This document shows positions 16,119 to 25,048 of a stretch of DNA of 64,000 nt, in pieces. Source of the DNA: Streptoalloteichus hindustanus. GTDB taxonomy: Bacteria; Actinomycetota; Actinomycetes; Mycobacteriales; Pseudonocardiaceae. The position numbers and the translations under genes are program-made. Where the stretch lies: positions 62,001-126,000 of the forward strand of contig NZ_FQVN01000014.1 in the NCBI RefSeq assembly GCF_900129375.1, in the 5' to 3' direction. Position 1 is the stretch's first letter, and the number at the start of each line of letters is the position of its first letter. Below the pieces are notes generated by a model, which worked only from the letters and a program-made list of their open reading frames with translations, made no database searches and had not been told where the DNA came from.

Positions 16119-17063
16119 TCAGGGGCGGGGGATCGACACCACGTTGTACGGGGTGGTGGGCCTCGGCGGCGTGTTGAACCGGGCGTTGGGCAGGTAGAGC
16201 CGGTCGCGGAAGGACGCCACGGTGGTCGGCACGTCGAAGCGCGGGTCGGTCACCCTGGTCGTCACGGTCCCGGTGGTCCCGGTCGGGTTCAGCTGGACGA
16301 CCGCCACCTGGTTCAGCCTGTTCTGCACCACGAAGAGCGTGTTGCCCTCGCGCAGCATCCCGTCGCCCCTGGGGAGCGACTCGCCGCGGAGGTCGACGGT
16401 CCTGGCCACCCCGGTGGCCGGGTCGACCCGGAACAGCTTGCCGGTGTTCCACTGGATCACCAGCAGGCCGCTGCCGTCCGGAGTGGTCGCGATCCCGTTG
16501 GCGTTGGTTCCCTCCTGGTACACCAGATCCCCGGTCAGCCGGAGCCGGACCACGGCCGACGGGGCGGGCAGTTCTCCTCCGCGCCCCAGGGGGAGCTTGT
16601 ACAGCACCGGATTCGTGGAGTCGGTCAGCCACACGGCGTCGGAGGCGATGACCACGTCGTTGACGAAGCTCCCCGAGGACGCGAGGCGGTAGGTGGCCAG
16701 CACGTCCCCGGTGCGGCTGTCGATCACCCGCGCGTTGCCGCCGCCCCCGCCGGCGACGAACAACCGCCCCCGTGAGTCGACCTTGAGCCCGAGCGCCGCG
16801 CTCCCCGAGCCGCCCTGGCGGAGCACCTTGCCGTTCCCCGTGGCCAGGTCCGCCTTGTAGATCGCCCCGGTGCCCATGGACCCGAAGTAGGCGAACCCGT
16901 CGGAGCCGATCGCGATGCCCTCGGGCCGGAACCCGGCCGGCAACGGGAACGAGGTGGGGTAGGCCCTGCTCGTGGCCATCTCACCGGCCTCGACCGGCGC
17001 GGCCGGCACGACCGCGAGGGTCGCGGCGGCCAGCGCCACCAGAAAACTCCTTGCGCGAACCAT
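16119..17063 (-). CDS. Secreted SMP-30/gluconolactonase-like beta-propeller
   Basis: 314 residues: a Sec signal (about 1-26, ending VEA) followed by propeller blades of the SMP-30/NHL kind, for example RPEGIAIGSDGFAYFGSMGTGAIYKAD, LGLKVDSRGRLFVAGG and NGIATTPDGSGLLVIQW. Members are lactonases or scaffold proteins; catalytic residues were not assigned. ATG with AAGGA upstream; a GTG just before it is the other option. Export suggests a role on extracellular sugars or lactones. Confidence 0.85.
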   Translation of the reverse strand: MVRARSFLVALAAATLAVVPAAPVEAGEMATSRAYPTSFPLPAGFRPEGIAIGSDGFAYFGSMGTGAIYKADLATGNGKVLRQGGSGSAALGLKVDSRGRLFVAGGGGGNARVIDSRTGDVLATYRLASSGSFVNDVVIASDAVWLTDSTNPVLYKLPLGRGGELPAPSAVVRLRLTGDLVYQEGTNANGIATTPDGSGLLVIQWNTGKLFRVDPATGVARTVDLRGESLPRGDGMLREGNTLFVVQNRLNQVAVVQLNPTGTTGTVTTRVTDPRFDVPTTVASFRDRLYLPNARFNTPPRPTTPYNVVSIPRP

Positions 17064-17614
17064 CACGCGTCCTTCCCGAACCTGGGTCGGGGCCCCGCGG
17101 CCCCCACGAACAGCCTCTGTCGTTCGGGCGGCGGTCCGAGGAACCGGAGGGTCGGCGCGGAGCGCGAACCTGGGAACAGGTCACGGTGCTCCCGGAGGGC
17201 ACCGGTGCATCCACCACGGCCAACGAACCCTCTCTCGGCCTGTCCTTGCGATGGCTGAGTTCCTCGGTCTTTCTGATGTAAGCGCGCGAACCCGCGTCCT
17301 GTCGAGTCCTCCCGTCGGTGCCGGGCCTCCGGGGATCGTCGGCGGCGCGTGCCTGTCGCTGGTCGGGGAAGGGAAAAACCTGTTCACCGACTGGTGATCC
17401 ATCGACGTCGAGTTCCGGTCGCCGCTGACAGAAGTACGACCAAACTCGGCGGATTGGTGCCACGCAGGGGAAGTCCGCGCCCAACCGCCGACGCGGGGCC
17501 GCTTCCAGCGCACTGCTGGAAGCGGCCCCGCCTCAACACCCATCCCTCAGCGGTCTGCACCGCGAACAGCTAACTCGGTGGAGGGGAAGGAAAGGGAATG
17601 GCACGATCAGCCGC
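17064..17614. other. Divergent intergenic region, 551 bp
   Basis: No protein gene supported. It holds a terminator-grade hairpin (next entry) although no annotated gene ends nearby, so an unannotated small transcript is possible. Confidence 0.5.
17495..17529. terminator. Orphan 15-bp hairpin
   Basis: GGGGCCGCTTCCAGC, five-base loop GCACT, then the exact complement. As strong as the other terminators in this window but located between two divergently transcribed genes, where none would be expected. Confidence 0.6.
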
Positions 17615-18025
17615 ATGACCACGGTTCCGGTTGCCACGTTGCGGCTCTTCGCGGAGGAGTGCGTCTCGTTGGTGTCGGCCCAGTTCGGACGGCAGCTCGA
17701 CTGGAGCGTCGACAGCCTCGGCGAACTCGACGACGTGTGCGCCGCGCTGCTGGCGGACGGTCCGCTCACCGAGGAGCGGATGGACCTGTGGTGGAAGGTG
17801 ATCGGGGCCTACACCGGTGAGGTAATCGTTCGCGCCTACGGCGGACAGTGGGGCGAGCACGAGAGCGCACTGGGGGCGTTCGCGGTGCTGGTGAACGGAA
17901 TCACCGGATTTCCCTTCGCTGTCACGGAGAAGGTCCTCTCCGGCGAGTCCTTCAAGAGCCTCGCCTCGTTCGGGCGCTCGCTGCCCGCCATCTGGAGCGC
18001 GAGCGGCGGGGCGACTGGCGGCTGA
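17615..18025 (+). CDS. Hypothetical acidic protein
   Basis: 136 residues, not recognised. Mostly helical, acidic, with aromatic-rich segments such as ERMDLWWKVIGAYTGEVIVRAYGGQWGEHESAL (about 56-88); no signal peptide or membrane segment. The segment resembles the fold of small actinomycete proteins of unknown function. ATG without a strong ribosome binding site nearby (purine-rich GGAAAGGGAA lies 17 bases upstream). Convergent with the methyltransferase gene. Confidence 0.7.
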   Translation: MTTVPVATLRLFAEECVSLVSAQFGRQLDWSVDSLGELDDVCAALLADGPLTEERMDLWWKVIGAYTGEVIVRAYGGQWGEHESALGAFAVLVNGITGFPFAVTEKVLSGESFKSLASFGRSLPAIWSASGGATGG

Positions 18026-18033
18026 CGCCGCCA

Positions 18034-18094
18034 ACGCCCCCAACGAGGTCGCGACACTCGGCCGAGTCGACACTGATCGAGGCCAAGGGGGCGT
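18034..18094. terminator. Convergent-junction inverted repeats
   Basis: ACGCCCCC (18034-18041) pairs with GGGGGCGT (18087-18094) and encloses a perfect 12-bp palindrome ACTCGGCCGAGT (18056-18067). It fills the junction of two convergent genes and probably ends both transcripts. Confidence 0.5.
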
Positions 18095-19119
18095 CAGGGC
18101 TGGTCCGCCGTGCCGGTGACACCGAACTCCAGCATCACACGAGCATCGGCGACCCGGGTGGAGTTGAGGAGCCGCAGGCCGCAGGCGGCGGCGAGGGTGG
18201 ACAGCTCTTCGGTGGTGCGTTCGCGACCGCTGAAGAGCACCACCATGCCCAGGTCGATCTCGGTGTGGCGATCCTGCCCGGGGACCCCGTCGCGCAGTCC
18301 CTCGATGACGAGCACCACGCCGTCGGGTGCGGCGGCTTCGGCGCACCTGCGGAGAATGGCCTTCGCGTTGTCGTCATCCCAGTTGTGCAGGATGTCCGAC
18401 AGCACGTAGGCGTCCGCGCCCCGCGGCAGCGGGTCGAAGAAGCTGCCCGCCACGACGTCGGTCCGGTCCTGGAACCCGTGCTCGGCGAACCTCGCCGCGG
18501 CGGCCGCCGCGGTGGGCGGGAGGTCGACCACCCGGGCCTTCAGTCCGGTGTGGACACCGAGGATGTGGCTGAGCAGGGTGCCGTCGCCGCCGCCCACGTC
18601 GACGACGTCGGCGAAGCGGCTCCAGTCGAACCGCCGCGCGATCTGCGCCATGTCGTCCCGCATCCGGTTGCTCATCTTGGCGTCGAAGGTCTGGCGCAAC
18701 CGGGGGTCGGCGTCGAGGTCCGCCCAGAACCCCCGTCCGTACCGCCGGGGGTAGCCGGCCTCACCGGTGCGGACGGTGTGCAGCAGCTCGACGAAGGCGA
18801 GTTCGGCCCGGCCCAGGGCGCCGGTGATGTCGAGGTCAGCGCGGATGCCGCCGGGGGCGTCGTCGCGCAACCCGCGGCCCAGCTCCGTGATCCGGTAGCG
18901 GTCCCGCTCGACGTCGATCTCGAACACCCCGGCGGTGACCAGGTGGTCGAGCACTCCGCGCAGCGCGAACGCCGAGCTGCCGGTCCGGCTCGCCAGGTCC
19001 TCCGGGGTGGTCCAGGTGTCGGCGTGGTCGGCCAGGCCGAGTGTCGCGGCGACCCGCACGCACATCGGGGTGACGACATCGGATAACGCCCGCAACGTCT
19101 GTTCCGAGTTCTCGGTCAT
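18094..19119 (-). CDS. SAM-dependent O-methyltransferase (acetylserotonin/hydroxyneurosporene type)
   Basis: 341 residues. An N-terminal winged-helix dimerisation region (about 15-85) precedes the methyltransferase domain: VVDVGGGDGTLLSHIL (motif I, about 175), VVDLPPTAAAA, GSFFDPLPRGADAYVLSDILHNWDDDNAKAILRR (catalytic His/Asp region) and VLVIEGLR. Members methylate small hydroxyl substrates, often in antibiotic or pigment pathways. The ATG with GGAG nine bases upstream was chosen. No biosynthetic cluster adjoins. Confidence 0.93.
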   Translation of the reverse strand: MTENSEQTLRALSDVVTPMCVRVAATLGLADHADTWTTPEDLASRTGSSAFALRGVLDHLVTAGVFEIDVERDRYRITELGRGLRDDAPGGIRADLDITGALGRAELAFVELLHTVRTGEAGYPRRYGRGFWADLDADPRLRQTFDAKMSNRMRDDMAQIARRFDWSRFADVVDVGGGDGTLLSHILGVHTGLKARVVDLPPTAAAAAARFAEHGFQDRTDVVAGSFFDPLPRGADAYVLSDILHNWDDDNAKAILRRCAEAAAPDGVVLVIEGLRDGVPGQDRHTEIDLGMVVLFSGRERTTEELSTLAAACGLRLLNSTRVADARVMLEFGVTGTADQP

Positions 19120-19262
19120 CGCATCTGCTCCTTCTCCGTTGAGCGTCAACGAACTCACATGGCGCACCGAAGCGACGCGATGACGAGAGTAACCATGATT
19201 CGATCAACGAACCGAAGCGCACGCTGGCGGGAAGTAGTTGCTGTGGCACGAAAAGGTGTCGG

Positions 19263-20257
19263 TCAGCGCAGGGCCGCGAAAAGCGGTGCGAAGTACCCGC
19301 CGTCTCCCTCGGCGAACGCCGTGAGCATGGTGGAGGCGTTCGCGAGGTCCGTCTCGTCGACGTCGTCGTCGACGGCGCCGGCGGCCAGCTCCTGCTCCAT
19401 CAGCCACACCTCCAACATGATCGAGTAGCCCACGAGCACGTCCGGTCCACCGGCGGCCGCCAACGAATCCTCGGCGATCCGGGTCACCACGTCCCGCAGC
19501 GGCGCGCGCTCGTCGGGGTCGCCCGGCGCGAAGGCGATCTTGACGATTTCGTTGAGGTCCACGGCGAGGGGCGCGACGACGGCGAATTCGAGATCGAGCA
19601 ACGCCGTGACCGCGCCGTCGTGCCAGAGCGTGTTGGGCGCGCAGAGATCGCCGTGGTTCAACACCGTCGGCACGCCGGGCAGCGCCGCCCAGAAGCGGTC
19701 GAGGGCCGAGCCGAGCCCCTTGGCCTGGGCCGGGCTGAGTTCGCCCGCCGCGACCAGTCGGTCGAGGGAGGCGGTGGCCTCGGCCTCGCTCTCGGGGAAG
19801 AACGGCGAACGGGAACGGGGGCGTGCGGCGCCGCCTCAGCCACGTCCACGCGGTGGATGTGGCGCGCCCGCTCCCACATCTGCTCCACGGCGCGCGATCG
19901 GGCGGCGTGATCGAGGGAAGGCCAGATCTCCTCCAGATTCTCTCCCGGCACCCGTCGGGTCAGCACCCACTCGTGCCCGCGCGCGACGCCCGCGTCGACG
20001 ATCTCGGGGTAGCCGACCTGTGCGGGGAGCAGGGCGGCCAACCGCTTCTCACGGAGCAGATCCGTCCGCCCCGGCTCGGTCGCGACACGGATCACGAGGT
20101 CGCCGGTCAGCCACGTGGCGTTGGTCCAACCGCGACCGCGCCGCGCGCCGTCGAAACCGACTCCGTGTTGGCCGAGAACCTCCTCCGCCACGCGCTGGGG
20201 GACGGCCCTCGGGAGGTTCTCGTGGATCACCAGATCGATGCTACAGACGGTCCTCAC
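19263..20257 (-). pseudogene. Aminoglycoside-phosphotransferase-like kinase gene with a frameshift
   Basis: The N-terminal lobe (SIDLVIHENLPRAVPQRVAEEVL through GENLEEIWPSLDHAAR and AEAAPHAPVPV) is in one frame and the kinase signature (VLNHGDLCAPNTLWHDGAVTALLDLEFA) to the stop is in another. The break is near 19805-19825, where one base is missing or two are extra. Joined, it would be about 330 residues of the APH/choline-kinase family that phosphorylates antibiotics or metabolites. GTG start with GGGGGA close upstream. It is the second frameshift in the window, so both real decay and assembly error are possible. Confidence 0.85.
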
Positions 20258-20431
20258 CGCTCCCCCGGTGCGGACGACGGCCAGTGGACCGTCCGGCAGA
20301 ACCCGAAAGCGCTGGTCACGCTCTGGTGCTCGGCGGGCGACGCGGGGACCATCGGAGGGCTCGTCCGGGGCGACCGGGGCACCCGACCAGGAGCCCGCCC
20401 CGGTCGACCGGTCGCGGGGAGGGAGCTCGGC

Positions 20432-21187
20432 GTGCACGAGGTCGCCAAGAACGTCTTCTGCGTGCGGGGAACCGACGTCAACTGGTTGCTCGTGCGGGAG
20501 GGGCGGGATCTGACGTTGATCGACAGCGGTTGGCTCGGCGACGTCCCGGCGCTGGAGCGGTCGATCCGCGCGATCGGCTGCCGCCCGGGGGACGTGTGCG
20601 CCGTCCTGTTGACCCACGCGCACCTCGACCACGTGGGCGGTCTGAACCACCTGCGCGAGCGCTACGGCGTGCCCGTCCACATGGATCCCCGCGAGGTCCC
20701 GCACGCCCGCCGCGAGTACCTGGAGCAGGTCCGCCCGGCGGCACTGCTCCAACGCGCGTGGCGGCCCCGCGTTCTCGCCTGGAGCCTGCGCATCCTCCGC
20801 GCGGGAGCGACGCGGGACCTGGCGATCCCGCACGCGGAGCCGTTTCCGCACGACGGTCCGCTGGACCTGCCGGGGCGGCCGGTGCCGGTCGCCTGCCACG
20901 GCCACACCTCCGGTCACAGCGCCTACTACCTGCCGGACGCCGGAGTCGTCGCGACCGGGGACGCGTTGGTCACGGGGCATCCCACGTCGCCGGTGGTGGG
21001 GCCGCAGTTGCTGCCGTGCTACTTCTCCCACTCCGCGCGGGATTCCGTGGCCGCGCTGGACTCCCTCGCCGAACTCGACGCCGGCGTTCTGGTTCCGGGG
21101 CACGGCGATCCCTGGTACGGGCCGCTGTCGTCCGCCGTGGCCGAGGCGCGCCGCCGCGCCGCTTCCTCGGAGGGGACGAGGCGCTGA
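20432..21187 (+). CDS. Metallo-beta-lactamase-fold hydrolase
   Basis: 251 residues. The metal-binding motif is in LTHAHLDHVGG (about 64-74), followed by CHGHTSGHSAYYLPDAGVVATGDALVTGHPTSP (the second histidine and the bridging aspartate) and VPGHGDPW near the end, so both zinc sites appear intact. The family hydrolyses thioesters, lactones or phosphodiesters; nothing here tells which. GTG start with GGGAGGGAG upstream. Divergent from the broken kinase gene. Confidence 0.9.
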   Translation: MHEVAKNVFCVRGTDVNWLLVREGRDLTLIDSGWLGDVPALERSIRAIGCRPGDVCAVLLTHAHLDHVGGLNHLRERYGVPVHMDPREVPHARREYLEQVRPAALLQRAWRPRVLAWSLRILRAGATRDLAIPHAEPFPHDGPLDLPGRPVPVACHGHTSGHSAYYLPDAGVVATGDALVTGHPTSPVVGPQLLPCYFSHSARDSVAALDSLAELDAGVLVPGHGDPWYGPLSSAVAEARRRAASSEGTRR

Positions 21188-21195
21188 GGTCCCCC

Positions 21196-21208
21196 GTCCA
21201 CAGTGGAC
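21196..21208. repeat. 13-bp palindrome GTCCACAGTGGAC
   Basis: A perfect copy of the recurring palindrome, at the junction of two convergent genes. Other exact copies lie at 13353-13365, 35542-35554, 38602-38614 and 58177-58189. Confidence 0.85.
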
Positions 21209-21227
21209 GGCCAAGGCCGGGAAGTTC

Positions 21228-21956
21228 TCAGCGGGGTGGTTCTGTCTGAGTCGCTGACGAGCCGAGAACCTCATCGAGGGGCCGGCCGGCGGGAAGGCGG
21301 CCGACGAGCCCGTCGACCACCGCGGAAAGCAGAACCCGGAAGTACTCCTCCGAGGTGACCGCGGGCAGTGCCGCCTGGGCCGTTCGCAGCAGAGGAACCG
21401 CGTCGATGGCGGCCGACACCGCCCGCGCCTCCACCTCGACCGCGTGGGGATCGCTCGCGGCTAGTGCGGCACGGGCCTCCTCGGCGTCGGCGAGTCCGAG
21501 GGCGATGGTGGCCACGGCGCTGGTCAGCACGACCGCGGCGGCCGGGTCGTAGCCCCGCCGGCCGAGCGCGGCGACCTCGGCCGTCAGCAGACGGGTTCCG
21601 GAGGTTCCGCGCGGGAACATCCGCTGGAGGTAACCGGCCGTGCCGGGGTGGGCGAGGGTGAAGTGCCGCAGCTCGGTGGCGAAGCGGACGAGGTGGGCCG
21701 CGACCGGCTCGGCGGGGTCGTCGGTGAGGGTCAGCTCGTCGAGGATCGCCTCGCCGACGAGGCGTTCGAGCGCGAGCCGGCTCGGGACGTGCCGGTAGAC
21801 GGCCGCCCCGCTGACGCCCAGCGCGGCGGCCACGCTCTGCACCGACAGCTCCGGCAGCCCGATGCGACGGCCGGCGTCGACGATCAGGTCGAGGGACACC
21901 TGCGCGGTGCGCCCGCCGGTCTTGGCTCGGCGGGGTCGGTCGGGGGAAGGGGGCAC
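21228..21956 (-). CDS. TetR-family transcriptional regulator
   Basis: 242 residues. The HTH is SVQSVAAALGVSGAAVYRHVPSRLALERLVGEAIL (about 38-72), with a TetR C-terminal ligand domain after it. GTG start just before VPPSPDRP. Divergent from the siderophore-interacting protein gene across a 197-bp region that has a TCTAAG/CTTAGA dyad 37 bases upstream of this start, so it probably represses itself and perhaps the neighbour. Confidence 0.92.
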   Translation of the reverse strand: MPPSPDRPRRAKTGGRTAQVSLDLIVDAGRRIGLPELSVQSVAAALGVSGAAVYRHVPSRLALERLVGEAILDELTLTDDPAEPVAAHLVRFATELRHFTLAHPGTAGYLQRMFPRGTSGTRLLTAEVAALGRRGYDPAAAVVLTSAVATIALGLADAEEARAALAASDPHAVEVEARAVSAAIDAVPLLRTAQAALPAVTSEEYFRVLLSAVVDGLVGRLPAGRPLDEVLGSSATQTEPPR

Positions 21957-21992
21957 GGGACCGTCCGGGGGAGGGGTTGGCTCGGCGAGATG

Positions 21993-22017
21993 TCTAAGTT
22001 ACGCCCCCTATCTTAGA
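21993..22017. promoter_or_regulatory. TetR-type operator candidate
   Basis: TCTAAG (21993-21998) and CTTAGA (22012-22017) are exact reverse complements spaced by 13 bases, in the promoter of the TetR gene. Confidence 0.5.
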
Positions 22018-22027
22018 TGGGCTAGGG

Positions 22028-22048
22028 TTGGTAAGGCATGCCTAACAA
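22028..22048. promoter_or_regulatory. Iron-box-like (DtxR/IdeR) palindrome
   Basis: The 10-bp palindrome AGGCATGCCT is flanked as GTA/AAC to give the general shape of actinobacterial DtxR/IdeR boxes (TTAGG..AGGC..CCTAA type). It lies about 105 bases upstream of a siderophore-interacting protein gene, a usual DtxR target. The match to consensus is partial. Confidence 0.55.
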
Positions 22049-22153
22049 GCGAGGGGGTGGGTCGAGCGGGACGTGCCCGGCCACCGCCGTCACCAGGGCG
22101 CGGCGCGGGTGGAGGTCCCGGGGACCCCTGCCCACGAGGAAGGGAGTCCGGTG

Positions 22154-22987
22154 ATGGCGCGCACCAACCTGTCGGCGACCCGGATCAAGCCCGAGAACTC
22201 CGAGACGCTGACGCTGCACGTGCTCCGGCGGGAACTGGTCTCACCCCACTTCGCGCGCGTCACCCTGGGGCGCGGGGAGATCGCGCGCTTCGCGCACATG
22301 GGCTTCGACCAGTGGTTCCGCCTGGTCATCCCGGTCGCGGACGACTCGGAGTCCTGGATGCCGCGCAAGCTCAACGCGCTCGCCTTCGCCAAGTACATGA
22401 CGATGGGCCGGAACTCCCGCCCGATCCTGCGGAACTACTCCGTGCGCGGCTACCGCCCGGACGGCCCCGACGGGCCGGAGCTGGACGTCGACTTCGTGCT
22501 GCACGGCTCGGTCGCCGACGGGACCGCCGGTCGCGCGTCCACCTGGGCGCGGACCTGTGCCGAGGGCGACGCGGTCGGCATTCTGGACGAGGGCATCGGG
22601 TTCAACCCGCCACCCTCGGTGCGGCGGGTGCTGCTCGTGGCCGAGGAATCGGGTCTTCCCGCGATGGCCGGAATCCTGGCCTCGCTGCCGGCGGACGCCG
22701 AGGGCCGGGCGGTCATCGAGATCCCGACGGCCGAGGACCGCCAGCCGCTGCCGGCTCCGCCCGGCGTCGAGGTGACCTGGCTCGTCCGGGACGGCGCTGG
22801 CGGGTTGCCCGGCAGCGCTGCGCTGGCGCACGCCCAGTCGCTGCCCCTGCCCGCCGAACCGTTCTACGGCTGGGTCGTCGGGGAGTCCACCCTCGCCGTC
22901 TCGCTCCGCCGTCACTGGGTGCGCGCGGGCGTGCCCAAGGGGAACATCATGTTCTGTGGCTACTGGAAGGCGGGGCGCGCGCACTGA
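22154..22987 (+). CDS. Siderophore-interacting protein (FAD/NAD(P)H ferric-siderophore reductase)
   Basis: 277 residues. The FAD-binding segment RPILRNYSVRGYRP (about 80-95), the phosphate-binding HGSVADGTAGRASTWA and the C-terminal NIMFCGYWKAGRA match the SIP family, which reduces ferric siderophores in the cytosol to release iron. The ATG with GGGAG upstream is used; a GTG lies directly before it. The iron-box-like site upstream fits de-repression under iron starvation. Confidence 0.94.
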   Translation: MARTNLSATRIKPENSETLTLHVLRRELVSPHFARVTLGRGEIARFAHMGFDQWFRLVIPVADDSESWMPRKLNALAFAKYMTMGRNSRPILRNYSVRGYRPDGPDGPELDVDFVLHGSVADGTAGRASTWARTCAEGDAVGILDEGIGFNPPPSVRRVLLVAEESGLPAMAGILASLPADAEGRAVIEIPTAEDRQPLPAPPGVEVTWLVRDGAGGLPGSAALAHAQSLPLPAEPFYGWVVGESTLAVSLRRHWVRAGVPKGNIMFCGYWKAGRAH

Positions 22988-23051
22988 GCGCACCGGCGAC
23001 ACCGGTCCGAACCCGCACGGGCGCCGAGCTCGATCCCGGGACGAGCGGGCC

Positions 23052-24341
23052 GTGATCACCGGCTTGGTCGTCATCGGGGCCGGACTGGTCGTGCAGCTCG
23101 TCAGGATCTTGGTGGCGCGTCACGGCACACCAGTTCCCGAGGAGACCGCGGCGGGCTTCCCCGCGTGGCTGGCGGTGGCTGTCACGTTGCTCCTGGTCGG
23201 GACCGCGCTGGCCGTGCTCGCCGGGACCGGGCCGATGTGGGCGAGTTCGGCGACCACCACGTGGGTCCTGTCGGCGCCCACGGACCGGCGTGGCCTGCTG
23301 CGGAAGTGGTTCCACTGGTTGGCGTTCACGGGGTTGGCGGTCGGAGCGGCAGCCGGAGCGCTGCTCGTCGCGTTGTTCCGGTTGCCCCTGGTGCTCACCA
23401 CCGGGACCGGAGCGGCGGTGGGGAGTGGGCTCGTCGCGATGTCGGTTCTCTTGCAGATCCGCCAGATTCGTTCGGCCTGGACGCACCGGCCCCTCGTCGC
23501 CGCCGGACTGCTGACTGTCCTCTTCGGACTGATCCTGGAGGGCGCCGGCTGGCTGCCGCGCGGAGCGGCTCCGACACTCCCGACGCCGGTCAGCTCGGCG
23601 TTGGTGATCGTGGTTGTCGCGGCCGCGGCGATGCTGCTCGTGGCCGCTGATCGACGGCTCGGTCGCCTGACTCGCGGGACGCTGTCGGCGGACGCCCACG
23701 TCGTGCCGGCGGCGGCGACCGCCGGCAACTTCCTCGACCTGTCACTGCTTCTGGACGTCCTGGAGCTCCGCCGGTGGCGCCGGGTCGGTCGCGTGCGGCC
23801 CCGGAGCTTCCCCTCCGGGCGGTGGCGCGCGTTGCTCGTCGCCGACCTCCGCCGGCAGTTCCGGACGCCGGGGGTGCTGTCGTCGTGGTTGGCGTTGGCC
23901 CTGGTGCCCTACGTCGTCGCCGCGGTGACCCCGCTGTGGTCGCCGATGTGCCAACTGCTGACCGCGTGTGTCGCCACGAGCCGCCTCGCCTCCGGACTGC
24001 GCGCCGTCAGCGGGTCCGCGGCCCTGCGCCGGGGGCTTGGCGGAGGCGACCGTCCGCTCCGCCTCGCCCACCTCGTCGTTCCCGCGTCCGGCGCGGTGCT
24101 GTGGTGCCTGGGAACGGCGCCCGCGACCTGGCAGAACGGTCCCTGGCTGTGGATCGTCGCCGCGACGGGGGCCACCGCCGTCAGCTACCGGATCGCCACC
24201 CGGCCGCCGATGGACTACCACGCCGGTGTCCTGGTCGACATCGGCTTCGGCGTGATGGTCCCGTGGGGGCTCCTGCGCCAGCTGTGCCGGGGACTGGGCG
24301 TCCTGCTGTCGTTCTCGTTGCTGGTTCGCCTTCTGTCCTAA
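23052..24341 (+). CDS. Multispanning membrane protein of unknown function
   Basis: 429 residues with roughly ten hydrophobic helices (for example VITGLVVIGAGLVVQLVRILV at the start, WLAVAVTLLLVGTALAVLAG, SALVIVVVAAAAMLLVA and WLALALVPYVVAAVTPLW). The arrangement resembles the DUF6297 group, which in other actinomycetes accompanies an ABC ATPase, but no ATPase gene adjoins. A GTG start is chosen; the open frame extends upstream over the end of the previous gene, so the start could be earlier. Function not assigned. Confidence 0.75.
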   Translation: MITGLVVIGAGLVVQLVRILVARHGTPVPEETAAGFPAWLAVAVTLLLVGTALAVLAGTGPMWASSATTTWVLSAPTDRRGLLRKWFHWLAFTGLAVGAAAGALLVALFRLPLVLTTGTGAAVGSGLVAMSVLLQIRQIRSAWTHRPLVAAGLLTVLFGLILEGAGWLPRGAAPTLPTPVSSALVIVVVAAAAMLLVAADRRLGRLTRGTLSADAHVVPAAATAGNFLDLSLLLDVLELRRWRRVGRVRPRSFPSGRWRALLVADLRRQFRTPGVLSSWLALALVPYVVAAVTPLWSPMCQLLTACVATSRLASGLRAVSGSAALRRGLGGGDRPLRLAHLVVPASGAVLWCLGTAPATWQNGPWLWIVAATGATAVSYRIATRPPMDYHAGVLVDIGFGVMVPWGLLRQLCRGLGVLLSFSLLVRLLS

Positions 24342-24489
24342 ATGGACAGAAACGTGGGTGCTCGTGGCCACTGCGGTTCTGGTTCCGGTCAACCCCCGAA
24401 AGCTGGGGATTCCCTCTGCCTGGACCGGAGGGGGACGCTGTCGTCGTGTTCGCCGTCATGGCGAGCGATGAGGTCTCTGGAGGAGAGGC

Positions 24490-24960
24490 ATGCAGAAGGC
24501 ACCCCGACTCTCGAAGCTGGTCCTGGTCACGGCGGCCGTCGTCGCCGCCGGCCTGTCGAGTGCCTCCGTGGCGGGGGCCGCGCCGGGCACGGGCTCGACG
24601 AGCACGGCCGGCTCGGCCGCGCAGCGGATCGCCGAGTCGCCCGGGCCGGTTCCCGCGTCGCTGGGCGCGTTCGACGGCTTGTGGGCCATGGCGTTGAGCA
24701 ACGGGTTCGTCGTCCGGCTGGACCTCTCCGCATCCGGCCCGGACGGTGGCTTCACGGGAATCGCGGACTACGCCGGGGCGAGTGGCACGGTCACCGGTCG
24801 GCTCAACGGCAACGATGTCGTGTTCGACATCAAGTGGAAGGACGGACGCGTCGGGCGGTGCTGGGGTCACCTCAGCGCTGACGGCAGGGAGTGGTCCGGT
24901 GACTCCGTCGACCTGACGACGCCGGGCAGCGAGGCGAAGTGGTGGGCCCGCCGCGTGTAG
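24490..24960 (+). CDS. Secreted hypothetical protein
   Basis: 156 residues: a clear Sec signal (about 1-31, ending AGA) and a mature part of beta character (LDLSASGPDGGFTGIADYAGASGTVTGRLNGNDVVFDIKWKDG) that looks like a small beta-barrel. No family recognised. ATG with GGAGGAGA upstream. Confidence 0.8.
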   Translation: MQKAPRLSKLVLVTAAVVAAGLSSASVAGAAPGTGSTSTAGSAAQRIAESPGPVPASLGAFDGLWAMALSNGFVVRLDLSASGPDGGFTGIADYAGASGTVTGRLNGNDVVFDIKWKDGRVGRCWGHLSADGREWSGDSVDLTTPGSEAKWWARRV

Positions 24961-24989
24961 CCGAGGGGCAACCACGGTCACACCGTTCG

Positions 24990-25040
24990 GGAACGGCCCG
25001 GCTCATCCGCACATCACGTGCCGGTGAGCCGGGCTGTTCC
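24990..25040. terminator. Bidirectional hairpin terminator
   Basis: GGAAC-GCCCGGCTCA is mirrored by TGAGCCGGGC-GTTCC with one mismatch and a 19-base loop, between convergent genes. Confidence 0.8.
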
Positions 25041-25048
25041 GCCAGCGT

